A DNA stretch of 64,000 nt. It comes from SLST01 sp964458555. Lineage in GTDB: Bacteria; Spirochaetota; Spirochaetia; DSM-27196; SLST01. This document shows, one piece after another, positions 49,549 through 58,608 of the stretch. Positions within the stretch are counted from its first letter, which is position 1; the number at the start of each line of letters is the position of its first letter. The stretch covers positions 1 through 64,000 of the forward strand of contig CAYWJH010000004.1 in NCBI GenBank assembly GCA_964458555.1, given 5' to 3'. The notes below the pieces were generated by a model. The model was not told the DNA's origin, made no database searches, and saw nothing but the letters and a program-made list of their open reading frames with translations. The translations under genes and the position numbers were made by a program.

Positions 49549-50410
49549 CCACCGCGATCCCCGCGAAGACGACCGCCATCCCGACGACCATAACGATGGT
49601 GATACGCTCGTCCAGAAAGACCCATCCGGTCAGCGCGGCGACGACCGGCACGAGGTACTCGACCTGCGTGCCTTTGGTCGCCCCGAATCGTGCGACCACG
49701 AACGAGTAGAGGCTGAACGCGAGCAGCGTTCCCGGCAGGACGCCGTAGACGAGCGCGAGCACGCCCGACCACGCGACCGCCGAGTAGTCGAACCCGTAGG
49801 CTACCGCGGCGAACGGCACGGTGGCGGTCGCCGCGGCCGTGAGCCGCACCGCGGCGATATCCAGGCTCCGCTGCCCGCTGAGGTACTTGCGCACGTGCGA
49901 GGTGCCGAACCCGTTCGACGCGACGCCGATCAACACGAGCACGAAGCCCTCCCAGTTCGTCTCGCTCAGACCGGTTTCGCCGGTCACCAGCAGGAGCGCG
50001 ACGCCGGCGAACGACAGCAGAGCTCCAAGCGCCTTGCGCGTTGTCATCCGGTCGTCCGGTATCCGGAAATGCGCGTAGATCATCGCGGAGATGGGCGTGA
50101 GCGAGATGAACAGCGCGGTGACGCCGCTCGACTGGTACTGGAGCGCGGACACGAAGAAAATCATGGGCGCGGCGGTCGCGAAGATGCCGACCACCGAGCC
50201 GTGCAGCCACAGCCTCCGACCCGACGGAAAGGATCCGTAGTGCAGCCGCGCCCAGAGCATGGCGAGCAGCGCCGCGATGGGCATGCGGGTCGCGACGAAG
50301 GTGACGGGATGAAACTGGCCGAGCGCGAACCGGCTCACGACGAGGTTCGAGCCGAAGAAGACGCTGAGCAGGAGGATCGTTGGAACGTGCGATCGAGTGA
50401 GGACGTTCAT
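49517..50410 (-). CDS. EamA/DMT family transporter, second copy
   Basis: 297 residues, ten membrane helices. N-terminal LLSVFFGSNLVVSRFALGQF, middle FVSALQYQSSGVTALFISL, C-terminal GTQVEYLVPVVAALTGWVFL then DERITIVMVVGMAVVFAG. It differs enough from the convergent EamA gene to be a paralogue rather than a recent duplicate. It lies 14 nt after ppk and may be read from the polyphosphate operon. Confidence 0.87.
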   Translation of the reverse strand: MNVLTRSHVPTILLLSVFFGSNLVVSRFALGQFHPVTFVATRMPIAALLAMLWARLHYGSFPSGRRLWLHGSVVGIFATAAPMIFFVSALQYQSSGVTALFISLTPISAMIYAHFRIPDDRMTTRKALGALLSFAGVALLLVTGETGLSETNWEGFVLVLIGVASNGFGTSHVRKYLSGQRSLDIAAVRLTAAATATVPFAAVAYGFDYSAVAWSGVLALVYGVLPGTLLAFSLYSFVVARFGATKGTQVEYLVPVVAALTGWVFLDERITIVMVVGMAVVFAGIAVATLRRLPGGR

Positions 50411-50424
50411 GGGCGTTGGCCATC

Positions 50425-52575
50425 CTACGCGTGAGGCCGTTTGCGACGGACTTCGAATACCTTCTGGTTCGTCGCGTCGTCCCGGTCGGCGCGGTCGCGG
50501 GCGCGTTCGTGGAAGAGCCGCTGGCTGCGCACCGGCTCCGACCCGTCGGCCGGACGCACGGGCGCGTACGACCCGTCGGGCTGCATCGCGTGAGCGTGCG
50601 TTGTGTCGGCGAAGGCGGTTTCGAGCACCGAAACGGCCCGGGTTCGAGCCTCCTCGTCTTCGATGGGAAACATCAGCTCGACGCGGCGTTCGAGGTTGCG
50701 CGGCATCCAGTCGGCGCTCGCCGCATAGACCTCCGGCGCTCCGCCGTTGTGGAAGTAGCAGACGCGCGCGTGCTCGAGGTAGCGATCGACGATGCTGATC
50801 ACCTCTATGTTCTCGCTCAGACCCGACACGCCCGGCACGAGCATGCAGATGCCTCGAATGTTGAGCTTCACCACAACGCCGGCCTGCGATGCACGGTAGA
50901 GCGCATCGATCACCTCCGGGTCGGCGAGCGAATTGAGCTTCGCGAGGACTCGCCCCTGGATGTCGCTCTTCGCGCGCAGCGTCTCCCGCTCGATGAGCTG
51001 GAGCAGCCGCGTCTTCATGCCCACCGGCGCCATGCAGAGCTTATTGAGCGCGGGAATGGCCGAGTAGCCGGTGATCGCGTTGAAGAACAGCCCGACCTCG
51101 TAGGCGATATCGGGGCGGGCGGTGAAGAGCCCCACGTCGGTGTACAGGCGGGCGGTCTTGTCGTTGTAGTTGCCCGTACCCAGGTGGACGTACCGCCGGA
51201 TCCCGTTCTGCTCGCGGCGCACGACGAGCAGCGCCTTCGCGTGGACCTTCAGCCGGGCGATCCCGTAGACGACGATCACGCCGGCGTGCTCGAGTCGTTC
51301 TGCCCAGCTGATGTTCCGTTCCTCGTCGAACCTCGCCTTGATCTCCACGAGCACGGTCACCTGCTTGCCGGACTCCGCGGCGCGCTCGAGCGCCCGCACG
51401 ACCGGCGAGTCGCCGCTGGTGCGGTAGAGCGTCATCTTGATCGCCAGCACGGCGGGATCGTTCGCGGCATCCTCCAGGAAACGGAGGACGGGCTCGAAGC
51501 TCTCGAAGGGGTGATGCAGCAGGAGGTCGCGACGCACGATCGACTCCCACAGAGGCTCATCCCGCGGGAGCCCCGGCGGATCCGACGGCTGCCAGCGGGG
51601 ATAGTGCAGGTCGGCGAAGCCCGATAGCGAGGTGAGCTTCATGAAGTCGGCGAGATCGAGGGGGCCCGGCTTTTCGAAGACCTCGCTCTCGTCGATTCCC
51701 ACGACTCCGGCGAGTATACTGCGCAACCGCTCGGCACCGGATGTGACCGAGAGCCGCACCGGTTCGCTGAACTCGCGGTGCGCGAGCACCTGCTCCATCG
51801 CCTCGACGAAGTCCTCGTCGCGCTCCTCGTCGACGCCCATGTCTGCGTCCCGCGTGACGCGGAAGAGACAGTGGTCGGTGACGTGGTAACCGGGAAAGAG
51901 CGCGGCGGCGTGACCTACGATCACGTCCTCGAGCAACGCGAACGAAACCGTGTCTGCGGCGTCGGGAAGATAGACGATCCGGTCGAGCGAGGAGGGAATC
52001 TGCACGATTGCGAGGAACTCGCCGGCGGTCTCTTCTTCGTTGGAGACCATGCTGACATCCTCCTGCGGCTCGAGGGTGAACGCGGCGTGCAGCTTCAGGT
52101 TCGTAACGTAGGGAACCTGTCGGCCCACGGTGGCGCGGATGGGCGTCAGTACCGGGAATATCTGGTCCTGGAAGAGCTTCGTGAGAAAGGAGCTCTGCGC
52201 GGAGGTGAGGTCTTCGGGGCGCTTGAGCACGATCCCGGCGCGAGCGAGCCCGGGAAGAACCTCGTCGTGGAGGCAGCGGTACTTCTCGTCGACGAGCGTT
52301 CTCGCACGCGCGAGAATTCGGTCGAGCAGCGCAGACGGCGCGATACCCGAGGGACACTGGACGAAATCACCGCCGCGGATCTGACGCTTGACCGCAGCGA
52401 CGCGGACCATGAAAAACTCGTCAAAGTTACTCGTCACGATGCAGAGGAACTTCAGCCGTTCGAGCAGCGGAACGTCTTCGCGGATCGCCTCGTGGAGGAC
52501 ACGCGCGTTGAACTCCAGCCAGCTGAGCTCGCGGTTGATGAAGCGTGGATGGGAATTCGTGCCTGCGTTCTCCAT
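50425..52575 (-). CDS. ppk: Polyphosphate kinase 1
   Basis: 716 residues, the family length. N-terminal domain PRFINRELSWLEFNARVLHE. Active-site segments MTLYRTSGDSPVVRALERAA, ARLKVHAKALLVVRREQNG with the phosphorylated His (KVHAK, about 440), YVHLGTGNYNDKTARLYTD, and IRGICMLVPGVSGLSENIEV near the second His. It builds polyphosphate from ATP at the membrane or nucleoid. It is co-directional with the exopolyphosphatase 15 nt upstream, so synthesis and breakdown are co-transcribed. Confidence 0.95.
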   Translation of the reverse strand: MENAGTNSHPRFINRELSWLEFNARVLHEAIREDVPLLERLKFLCIVTSNFDEFFMVRVAAVKRQIRGGDFVQCPSGIAPSALLDRILARARTLVDEKYRCLHDEVLPGLARAGIVLKRPEDLTSAQSSFLTKLFQDQIFPVLTPIRATVGRQVPYVTNLKLHAAFTLEPQEDVSMVSNEEETAGEFLAIVQIPSSLDRIVYLPDAADTVSFALLEDVIVGHAAALFPGYHVTDHCLFRVTRDADMGVDEERDEDFVEAMEQVLAHREFSEPVRLSVTSGAERLRSILAGVVGIDESEVFEKPGPLDLADFMKLTSLSGFADLHYPRWQPSDPPGLPRDEPLWESIVRRDLLLHHPFESFEPVLRFLEDAANDPAVLAIKMTLYRTSGDSPVVRALERAAESGKQVTVLVEIKARFDEERNISWAERLEHAGVIVVYGIARLKVHAKALLVVRREQNGIRRYVHLGTGNYNDKTARLYTDVGLFTARPDIAYEVGLFFNAITGYSAIPALNKLCMAPVGMKTRLLQLIERETLRAKSDIQGRVLAKLNSLADPEVIDALYRASQAGVVVKLNIRGICMLVPGVSGLSENIEVISIVDRYLEHARVCYFHNGGAPEVYAASADWMPRNLERRVELMFPIEDEEARTRAVSVLETAFADTTHAHAMQPDGSYAPVRPADGSEPVRSQRLFHERARDRADRDDATNQKVFEVRRKRPHA

Positions 52576-52590
52576 GCGACCACTATCCTC

Positions 52591-54135
52591 TTACGAGAGT
52601 ATGACGTTGAGGCCGAAGACCTCTTCAAACATGTCGGCCTTCGCGCCGAATCCGTAGCGTTCGATCGAGATATCGCCGCTCACGTCGCAGTGGAGGATCA
52701 CGTCGCCTTCGGAGAGCTCGACGTTGACCGACCGCACCCGCTGGGCGTGACCGCGGTCGAGCGCGTCTGCGATCCGCAGGATCGACGCGAGCTTCAGCAC
52801 CTGCATCCGCTGTTCGCGGCGAAGCGAGACGTAGCTCGTATGGTTCGAGGACGGAAGCGCCTTGCGATGGTATCGTATAACGTTAGAAATAACTCGCAAG
52901 TCGTCGCTGCTGATCCCGAAGATCTCCGAGTTCTCGACGATGTACTGCCCGTGCTTGTGGTGTCCGCTCGCGCGGATGTAGGTGCCTACGTCGTGCAGCG
53001 TCGCGGCGACTTCGAGGAGCATCCGCGCGTGGTGGTCCATCGCGTGCTCGCCCTCGAGCTGATCGAAGAGACTCAGGGCGAGCTTGGCAACCTGGCGCGA
53101 GTGAACCTCATCGTAGTGGTAGCGTCGCGCGAGGTTCTCCGCGGACGCGACGACCTGCCCGTAGAACTGCCTCTCGATCGCCCACTCGCTGCCGAGCGCG
53201 AAGCTCATGAGCACGCCCTCGCGGATGCTCACGTCGGGAACGATAAGCTTCTCCGCAGAAGTGCTCTCGAGGAAGAGGCGATAGATCGTGAGCGCGGGAA
53301 CGAGCCCTTCGGCTTCGTTGTACGTTACGTTGTAGAGGCGAACGAGCTCGTCTACGGTGCGGTCCTGGAGCTCGCCGAGGTGGCGATAGAAATCCGCCCG
53401 CTCGATCGTCCAGTAGTGTTCTTCCTGCCGCGTTCCCACCGCCTGCGCGACGTGGCGCGCGTCGCCGCCCACGGCAACGAAGTACGAGATGCGGTCGAGC
53501 CTGAGCTCCGAGTTCAACAGGTCATGGCTCACGCGAATGTTCTCGCGCATGAACTCTTCGACCTGGTCTGCGTTCGACCAGAGCGGGCGGGCCTCCTGCT
53601 CGAGACGAACCGTGCCGATGCGAAGGCTGTGCGCGGCGACCATCTTGCCGCGCTTGAGCATCATGATCTCGGTGGTACCGCCGCCGACCTCGATGATCAT
53701 CGAGTTCGCGCGCGAGAACTCCTTCTTCATGGGGCTCACCGCGTGCTGCACGGCGAGGTAGGTGAGATGGTTCTCCTCGATCCCCTCCACGATCTCGATC
53801 CGCAGCCCGGTGCGTACCGAAACGCGATCGACGAAGGTGTCGCGGTTGCGCGCCTCGCGGATCGCGCTCGTCGCGATCACCCGAACCGAGTCCTCGGGAA
53901 CCTGCCAGCCGCGCAGCAATTCCTGAAAGCCGGCAAGGATGGAGATCGCCTGCTGCATCGTCTCCCTGCCCAGCGACCCGGACATGAACACGTCGCGTCC
54001 AAGGGTCACCGGGCGCGCGGCGCGGTCGAGCCGCTGCCACTCGCCGTTCTCGTCGATCTGCGCGACGACCATCCGAATGGCCGTGGAACCTATGTCCACG
54101 ACGGCGGCAAGGTCAGACGCCGGGGCCCCGCTCAT
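52591..54135 (-). CDS. ppx: Exopolyphosphatase / pppGpp phosphohydrolase with C-terminal HD domain
   Basis: 514 residues. Actin-like ATPase fold: VVDIGSTAIRMVVAQIDENG (phosphate loop 1), VRVIATSAIREARNRDTFVD, MIIEVGGGTTEIMMLKRGKM (loop 2) and GVLMSFALGS. The C-terminal HD-like part (about 330-500) has ATLHDVGTYIRASGHHKHGQ, typical of Ppx/GppA. It removes terminal phosphates from polyP or hydrolyses pppGpp; sequence alone does not separate them, but the neighbouring ppk favours PPX. Its ATG overlaps the ROK kinase stop. Confidence 0.9.
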   Translation of the reverse strand: MSGAPASDLAAVVDIGSTAIRMVVAQIDENGEWQRLDRAARPVTLGRDVFMSGSLGRETMQQAISILAGFQELLRGWQVPEDSVRVIATSAIREARNRDTFVDRVSVRTGLRIEIVEGIEENHLTYLAVQHAVSPMKKEFSRANSMIIEVGGGTTEIMMLKRGKMVAAHSLRIGTVRLEQEARPLWSNADQVEEFMRENIRVSHDLLNSELRLDRISYFVAVGGDARHVAQAVGTRQEEHYWTIERADFYRHLGELQDRTVDELVRLYNVTYNEAEGLVPALTIYRLFLESTSAEKLIVPDVSIREGVLMSFALGSEWAIERQFYGQVVASAENLARRYHYDEVHSRQVAKLALSLFDQLEGEHAMDHHARMLLEVAATLHDVGTYIRASGHHKHGQYIVENSEIFGISSDDLRVISNVIRYHRKALPSSNHTSYVSLRREQRMQVLKLASILRIADALDRGHAQRVRSVNVELSEGDVILHCDVSGDISIERYGFGAKADMFEEVFGLNVILS

Positions 54136-55097
54136 TCCTGCTCCTGTCGGGCGAGGGCGGCCGCGCCGATCGTGACCGAATCATCGCCGAGCGAGGCGGT
54201 CACGAGCTCGACATCGGAGTCGATCATCGAGTGCTCGCGCATGCTCTTCGCTACCGGCTTCAGGTAGGTCTTGCCGAGTTTTTCGACGAGGCCCCCGCCT
54301 ACGACGACGATGTCCGGGTCGAAGACATCTACGAGGCTCCCGAGTCCGACGCCCAGGTACCACGCCGCGCGCTCGACGACCTCGATGACCGCCTTCTCGC
54401 CGGCGTCCATCGCCTTCTTGATAACGCCGCTCTTGACCAGCGCGATGTCGGTCCCGGCCTTCTCGAGCACCGTGTCCGCCTGCCCGTTCGACGCGAGGTG
54501 AACGAGGTCCTTGGCGATCGCGGTCTTCGAGGCGACGGCCTCGAGGCATCCGAGCTTCCCGCAGCCGCACCGCCTGCCGCCGGCCTCGACGATCATGTGC
54601 CCGAACTCGCCGGCGCTACCGGTCCGACCGCGGTAGAGCCTGCCCCCGATGATGATGCCGCCGCCCACCCCGGTGCCGGGGAAGATTCCAATGACGTTCT
54701 CCATGCCCTTCGCGGCGCCGCGCACGTACTCGCCGTAGGTGCCCGCGTTGACGTCGTTCTCGAGCACCACGGGAACGTCGAGCTTATCCTGCAGCTTGTC
54801 GCGCAGCGGATAGTCCTCCATCGCGACGTTCGGCAGAAGGATCACGCGGCCGTCGGCGCGGTCGATGGGGCCGGGCACGGCGATCCCGATCGCGGCCACC
54901 CGGGAGGCATCGACGCTCGCCTTCCCGAGCGCCTCTGCGATGAGGTCTGTGATCGTGGAGACGGTTTCCTTCGGACTCGCCCCGACCGGGGTGCGGATCT
55001 TCGCGCTCGCGAGCTCTTTGTAGTCCTCGTCGAGCACCGAGGCGAGCATCTTCGTGCCGCCCATGTCGAACCCTACGACGCGCGTCTTCTCGCTCAT
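54132..55097 (-). CDS. ROK family sugar kinase (glucokinase-like)
   Basis: 321 residues from ATG 55097. Phosphate loop VVGFDMGGTKMLASVLDE, catalytic Asp in VLENDVNAGTYGEYVRG, second loop GIFPGTGVGGGIIIGGRLYR, GEFGHMIVEAGGRRCGCGKL then GCLEAVAS with the ROK zinc motif CxCGxxGCxE, and DVFDPDIVVVGGGL. It likely phosphorylates glucose or a related sugar. It is the first gene of a ROK-ppx-ppk operon. Polyphosphate glucokinases also belong to ROK but usually lack the zinc motif, so ATP use is the safer reading. Confidence 0.88.
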   Translation of the reverse strand: MSEKTRVVGFDMGGTKMLASVLDEDYKELASAKIRTPVGASPKETVSTITDLIAEALGKASVDASRVAAIGIAVPGPIDRADGRVILLPNVAMEDYPLRDKLQDKLDVPVVLENDVNAGTYGEYVRGAAKGMENVIGIFPGTGVGGGIIIGGRLYRGRTGSAGEFGHMIVEAGGRRCGCGKLGCLEAVASKTAIAKDLVHLASNGQADTVLEKAGTDIALVKSGVIKKAMDAGEKAVIEVVERAAWYLGVGLGSLVDVFDPDIVVVGGGLVEKLGKTYLKPVAKSMREHSMIDSDVELVTASLGDDSVTIGAAALARQEQE

Positions 55098-55171
55098 ACG
55101 CTCTCCCACCTCAGTGTAGCAGAATCGGTGGCGGGGTGACATCCGCGGCGGCGCCGCGGTACCCTTCGGGG

Positions 55172-56095
55172 GTGAGAGAGGACTCCCGCGGGGGCGTGAT
55201 CATCGGGCGGTTCATGCCGCTGCACGCCGGACACGAGTACCTGATCCGCTTCGCACGCGCCTACTGCACCGAGGTGACCGTGTTCGTCTGTACCCTCGCG
55301 TCCGAGCCCATCCCGGGCGACCTGCGCTTCGCGTGGATGTCGCGGCTCTTCCCGGACGTGAACCTCGTCCACGTCACCGAGGAGATCCCGCAGGCCTCGC
55401 GCTCGCAGGCCGGCGCCTCTCGCATCTGGGCGGACGCGATGCGCTCGCGCATCGACCACGACCCGCGGTACGTCTTCGCGAGCGAGGAGTACGGCACCGA
55501 CCTCGCGCACGCGCTCGGCGCAGAGTTCGTCCCCGTCGACCCGCAGCGGTCGGTCTTTCCGGTCTCCGCGGGCATGATCCGCGAGGACCCGTTCGCGCAC
55601 TGGCGCTACATCCCGCCGCCGGTGCGGCCGTACTTCGCGAAGAAGGTCGTCGTGCACGACGCCAGCGGTGCGCTCGTACCCGAGCTCGCACGGCGCTGGC
55701 ATACGGTCCACGCGACCGACTACGCCGCGTACGCGCGCTCGCTCGAGCTTCACCACTCGCACCCCCGGCGCGCCGATGAGCTCGCGCGCGCGCAGGCGGC
55801 GAGCGAAGCGGCGCTGCTCGAGAGCGCGAACCGCGTGCTCTTCGCGCCTACCGACGCGGCGCACATCCTTGTTTCAGCAGGCGCGTCGGAGGCCGAGACG
55901 GACGGGGCGCTCGATCGGCTGGCCGCAGACCACGCGACGCTCGCGCCTGCGCTCGTGGTCGCCGCCGAGCCGGTCCCCGAGGCGTATCGCCGCGCGGTGG
56001 AGCGCCTGGGGTGGCGATTCGAGGAGGCAGGCGACGCGGAACAGGCCCGTTCGCGCGTCGACGCGTACCTCGAGTCGGTGTTCGGCCCTACGTGA
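55172..56095 (+). CDS. NadR-like NMN adenylyltransferase with degenerate kinase-like C-terminus
   Basis: 307 residues from GTG 55172; GTG 55136 is an alternative. The start was chosen because TACCCT lies exactly 6 nt before it. The NMN adenylyltransferase part (about 8-165) has GGVIIGRFMPLHAGHEYLIR (the HxGH nucleotidyl-transfer motif), YVFASEEYGTDLA and FPVSAGMIREDPFAHWRYIP, all close to NadR. In NadR a ribosylnicotinamide kinase P-loop (GGESSGKST-like) follows; here the same place reads VVVHDASGALVPELARR with no GxxxxGK[ST]. The remaining 130 residues keep only an overall length like the kinase. So NAD synthesis is likely and kinase activity unlikely. Confidence 0.75.
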   Translation: MREDSRGGVIIGRFMPLHAGHEYLIRFARAYCTEVTVFVCTLASEPIPGDLRFAWMSRLFPDVNLVHVTEEIPQASRSQAGASRIWADAMRSRIDHDPRYVFASEEYGTDLAHALGAEFVPVDPQRSVFPVSAGMIREDPFAHWRYIPPPVRPYFAKKVVVHDASGALVPELARRWHTVHATDYAAYARSLELHHSHPRRADELARAQAASEAALLESANRVLFAPTDAAHILVSAGASEAETDGALDRLAADHATLAPALVVAAEPVPEAYRRAVERLGWRFEEAGDAEQARSRVDAYLESVFGPT

Positions 56096-56135
56096 CGGAA
56101 GCGCGCCCGCCGCGGACGGCGGACGCGCCGTCCGA

Positions 56136-56164
56136 TTGACACGCCCCCGGCAGCGGTCTACTTT
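56136..56164 (+). promoter_or_regulatory. Leaderless-type promoter of the NfeD-SPFH operon
   Basis: TTGACA (56136-56141), 17 nt, TACTTT (56159-56164), 6 nt, ATG 56171. No ribosome site; the expected start of transcription coincides with the ATG. Confidence 0.75.
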
Positions 56165-56170
56165 CAAGCC

Positions 56171-56656
56171 ATGGCGCCGCTGATATGGGCGATCCTTGGT
56201 CTCGTACTGATCCTCGCCGAGTTCGTCGTCCCGGAGTTCGTCATCTTCTTTTTCGGGCTCGGGGCGCTGCTGAACTCGGTTCTCACGGCGATCTTTCCCG
56301 GCCTCGCCGCGAGCATTCCTCTCCAGGCCCTCACCTGGCTCGGCCTGTCGGCGGTGAGCCTCTTCTCGCTGCGTCGCTATTTTTCAAGCTGGTTCCGGGG
56401 CCGGAAGTTCGAAGAAGACGATCAGGCCGATTGGATCGGCAGACCGGCGAAGGTGACCGAGGAGATTGCCCCCGACAGGCCAGGTCGCATCAGCCTCAAC
56501 GGCACCACCTGGGTCGCAGAGAGTTTCGACGAGACGTTCAAGCCGGGCGAGCGCGTGGAAGTCATCCAGCGCGAAGGCACGCGATTCCTCGTGACCCGCT
56601 CGCTGACCGGGCTGCCGGATTTCGAAGAGGACGCCGGCGACGACCGTACTGAATAA
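56171..56656 (+). CDS. NfeD-like membrane protein
   Basis: 161 residues. Two to three membrane helices (LIWAILGLVLILAEFVVPEF; VIFFFGLGALLNSVLTAIFP; LTWLGLSAVSLFSL), then a C-terminal OB-fold (about 85-150) with WIGRPAKVTEEIAPDRPGRI, LNGTTWVAES and GERVEVIQREGTRFLV. It is the short NfeD type that works with stomatin-family SPFH proteins, and two of those follow at once. Confidence 0.9.
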   Translation: MAPLIWAILGLVLILAEFVVPEFVIFFFGLGALLNSVLTAIFPGLAASIPLQALTWLGLSAVSLFSLRRYFSSWFRGRKFEEDDQADWIGRPAKVTEEIAPDRPGRISLNGTTWVAESFDETFKPGERVEVIQREGTRFLVTRSLTGLPDFEEDAGDDRTE

Positions 56657-56695
56657 CCGCACCCATCCCGGGTACAGCATTGGGAGGCAAAGGGC

Positions 56696-57670
56696 ATGAT
56701 TGGTTCGTATCTACTCACCGCGGCCATCCTCGTTCTGTTCTTCATCGTATTCTTCAAGCTGATACGAATCGTTCCCGAGCAGGAAGCGTGGATCGTCGAA
56801 CAGTTCGGCAAGTTCAAGAAGACGCTGGGCCCGGGGTTCCATCTGGTAATCCCGGTCGTCCAGAAGGTCGCCTACCAGAACATCCTCAAGGAGGAGGTGA
56901 TCGACGTCCCTCCGCAGGTCTGCATCACGCGCGACAACGCGCAGGTGGAGGTCGATGGGGTGATCTACATCCAGGTCGTCGACCCGTACAAGTCGAGCTA
57001 CGGGATCGACAACTACCGCTTCGCCTCCGCGCAGCTCGCGCAGACGACGATGCGAAGCGAGATCGGCAAGATCGACCTGGACAACACGTTCAGCGAGCGC
57101 GACTCGATCAACGACGCGATCGTCCGCTCGGTCGACCAGGCGAGCGAGCCGTGGGGCATCAAGGTCACGCGCTACGAGATCAGGGACATCACCCCCACCG
57201 AGAGCGCGCTGCAGGCGATGGAGCAGCTGGTCATCGCCGAGCGCGAGAAGCGCGCCGCGATCCTCGAGAGCGAGGGCAACCGCGAATCGGGTATCAACCG
57301 CTCGAAGGGCCGGCGCCAGCACCAGATCAACGTCTCCGAAGGCTCGCGCCAGAAGCGCATCAACGAGTCGGGGGGACACGCCCAGGCGATCGAGATCGTG
57401 AGCGAGGCGACCGCCGACGGTATCGTGGAGGTCGCGAAGGCGATCCAGCTGCCGAAGGGCAAGCAGGCGGTGAGCCTGCGCATCGCCGAGCAGTTCATCC
57501 ACGAGCTCGGCGGCATCCTCGAGAACGCCGAGACCCAGGTCCTGCCCTTCGACATCGCGCACGTGAAGAGCCTCTACGACACGGTCACCGGCAAAGCGAC
57601 CGACGAGGAGCCGCACGTCGCCGCCGGGTTCCGCACGAGGCCTGGCGGCCCCGAGGGAGGTGAAGCATGA
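56696..57670 (+). CDS. SPFH/stomatin family membrane protein, first paralogue
   Basis: 324 residues. N-terminal membrane anchor, then the SPFH domain (about 25-190): VPEQEAWIVEQFGKFKKTLG, PPQVCITRDNAQVEVDGVIY, DIQ-like WGIKVTRYEIRDITPTESAL. A long charged coiled coil follows (about 185-250) and a hydrophobic C-terminal end. It probably oligomerises into large membrane cages or microdomains with NfeD. The stop overlaps the start of the next paralogue (57667-57670). A GGGAGG ribosome site lies about 10 nt before the ATG. Confidence 0.9.
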   Translation: MIGSYLLTAAILVLFFIVFFKLIRIVPEQEAWIVEQFGKFKKTLGPGFHLVIPVVQKVAYQNILKEEVIDVPPQVCITRDNAQVEVDGVIYIQVVDPYKSSYGIDNYRFASAQLAQTTMRSEIGKIDLDNTFSERDSINDAIVRSVDQASEPWGIKVTRYEIRDITPTESALQAMEQLVIAEREKRAAILESEGNRESGINRSKGRRQHQINVSEGSRQKRINESGGHAQAIEIVSEATADGIVEVAKAIQLPKGKQAVSLRIAEQFIHELGGILENAETQVLPFDIAHVKSLYDTVTGKATDEEPHVAAGFRTRPGGPEGGEA

Positions 57671-58602
57671 ATCCCTTCGCACCGGTACTCGTCGCACTCG
57701 GCATCCTGGGGCTCATCGTTTTGGTGGGCGTCTTCAGGAGCATCCGGATCATCCCCGCGCAGACCGTCTCGCTCGTCGAGCGGCTGGGCAAGTACGCGAC
57801 CACCCTCGAGGCGGGCTTCCACGTGCTCGTGCCGTTCATCGACCGGGTGAAGTACCAGCACAGCCTCAAGGAGCAGGCGGTCGATGTTCCCACGCAGCCG
57901 TGCTTCACGCTCGACGACGTGCGGGTGGAGGTCGACGGCGTGCTCTACTTCAAGATCGTCGACCCCAAGAAAGCGAGCTACGGCATCTCCGACTACCGAT
58001 ACGCGACAATCCAGCTCGCGCAGACGATGATGCGCAGCGTCATCGGGCGGCTCGAGCTCGACCAGACGCTCGGCGAGCGCGAGCAGATCAACGCGGCGAT
58101 CCTGAAGAACATCGACGAGGCGACCGACCCCTGGGGCGTGAAGATCACGCGCTACGAGATCCAGAACATTCGCCCGCCGGCGCACATCCAGAAGGCGATG
58201 GACGTTCAGCTCGCCGCCGAACGCACCAAGCGCGCGGCGATCACCGAATCGATCGGCCAGATGGAGAGCGACATCAACGAATCGGCCGGCGCGAAGGCGG
58301 AGGCCGTCAACGAGTCCGAAGGTGAGAAGCAGCGGCTCGTCAACGAGGCCGAAGGTCAGGCGGCCGAGATCCGCGCGCTCGCCAACGCGACCGCGGCGAG
58401 CATCCGCAAGGTCGCCGGCGCGCTCGAAAGCGACGCAGGCGACGCCGCGCTCGTACTGCAGATCTCGGAGGGCTACATCAACGAGCTCCACAAGCTCGCG
58501 CGCCCGGGCACCAAGCTGATGCTCCCGATGGACCTCACCGACATCAACTCGGTCCTCCAGACGGTGAACCGGATGGTGCAGGAGAACGAAAAGAAGCTCT
58601 AG
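57667..58602 (+). CDS. SPFH/stomatin family membrane protein, second paralogue
   Basis: 311 residues, colinear with the preceding gene over its whole length: IIPAQTVSLVERLGKYATTL, PTQPCFTLDDVRVEVDGVLY, WGVKITRYEIQNIRPPAHIQ, then an Ala/Glu-rich coiled coil. The two look like an old tandem duplication and may co-assemble as alternating subunits, as paired HflK/HflC do. A ribosome site GAGGTGA overlaps the end of the first copy. Confidence 0.9.
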   Translation: MNPFAPVLVALGILGLIVLVGVFRSIRIIPAQTVSLVERLGKYATTLEAGFHVLVPFIDRVKYQHSLKEQAVDVPTQPCFTLDDVRVEVDGVLYFKIVDPKKASYGISDYRYATIQLAQTMMRSVIGRLELDQTLGEREQINAAILKNIDEATDPWGVKITRYEIQNIRPPAHIQKAMDVQLAAERTKRAAITESIGQMESDINESAGAKAEAVNESEGEKQRLVNEAEGQAAEIRALANATAASIRKVAGALESDAGDAALVLQISEGYINELHKLARPGTKLMLPMDLTDINSVLQTVNRMVQENEKKL

Positions 58603-58608
58603 GCCACT

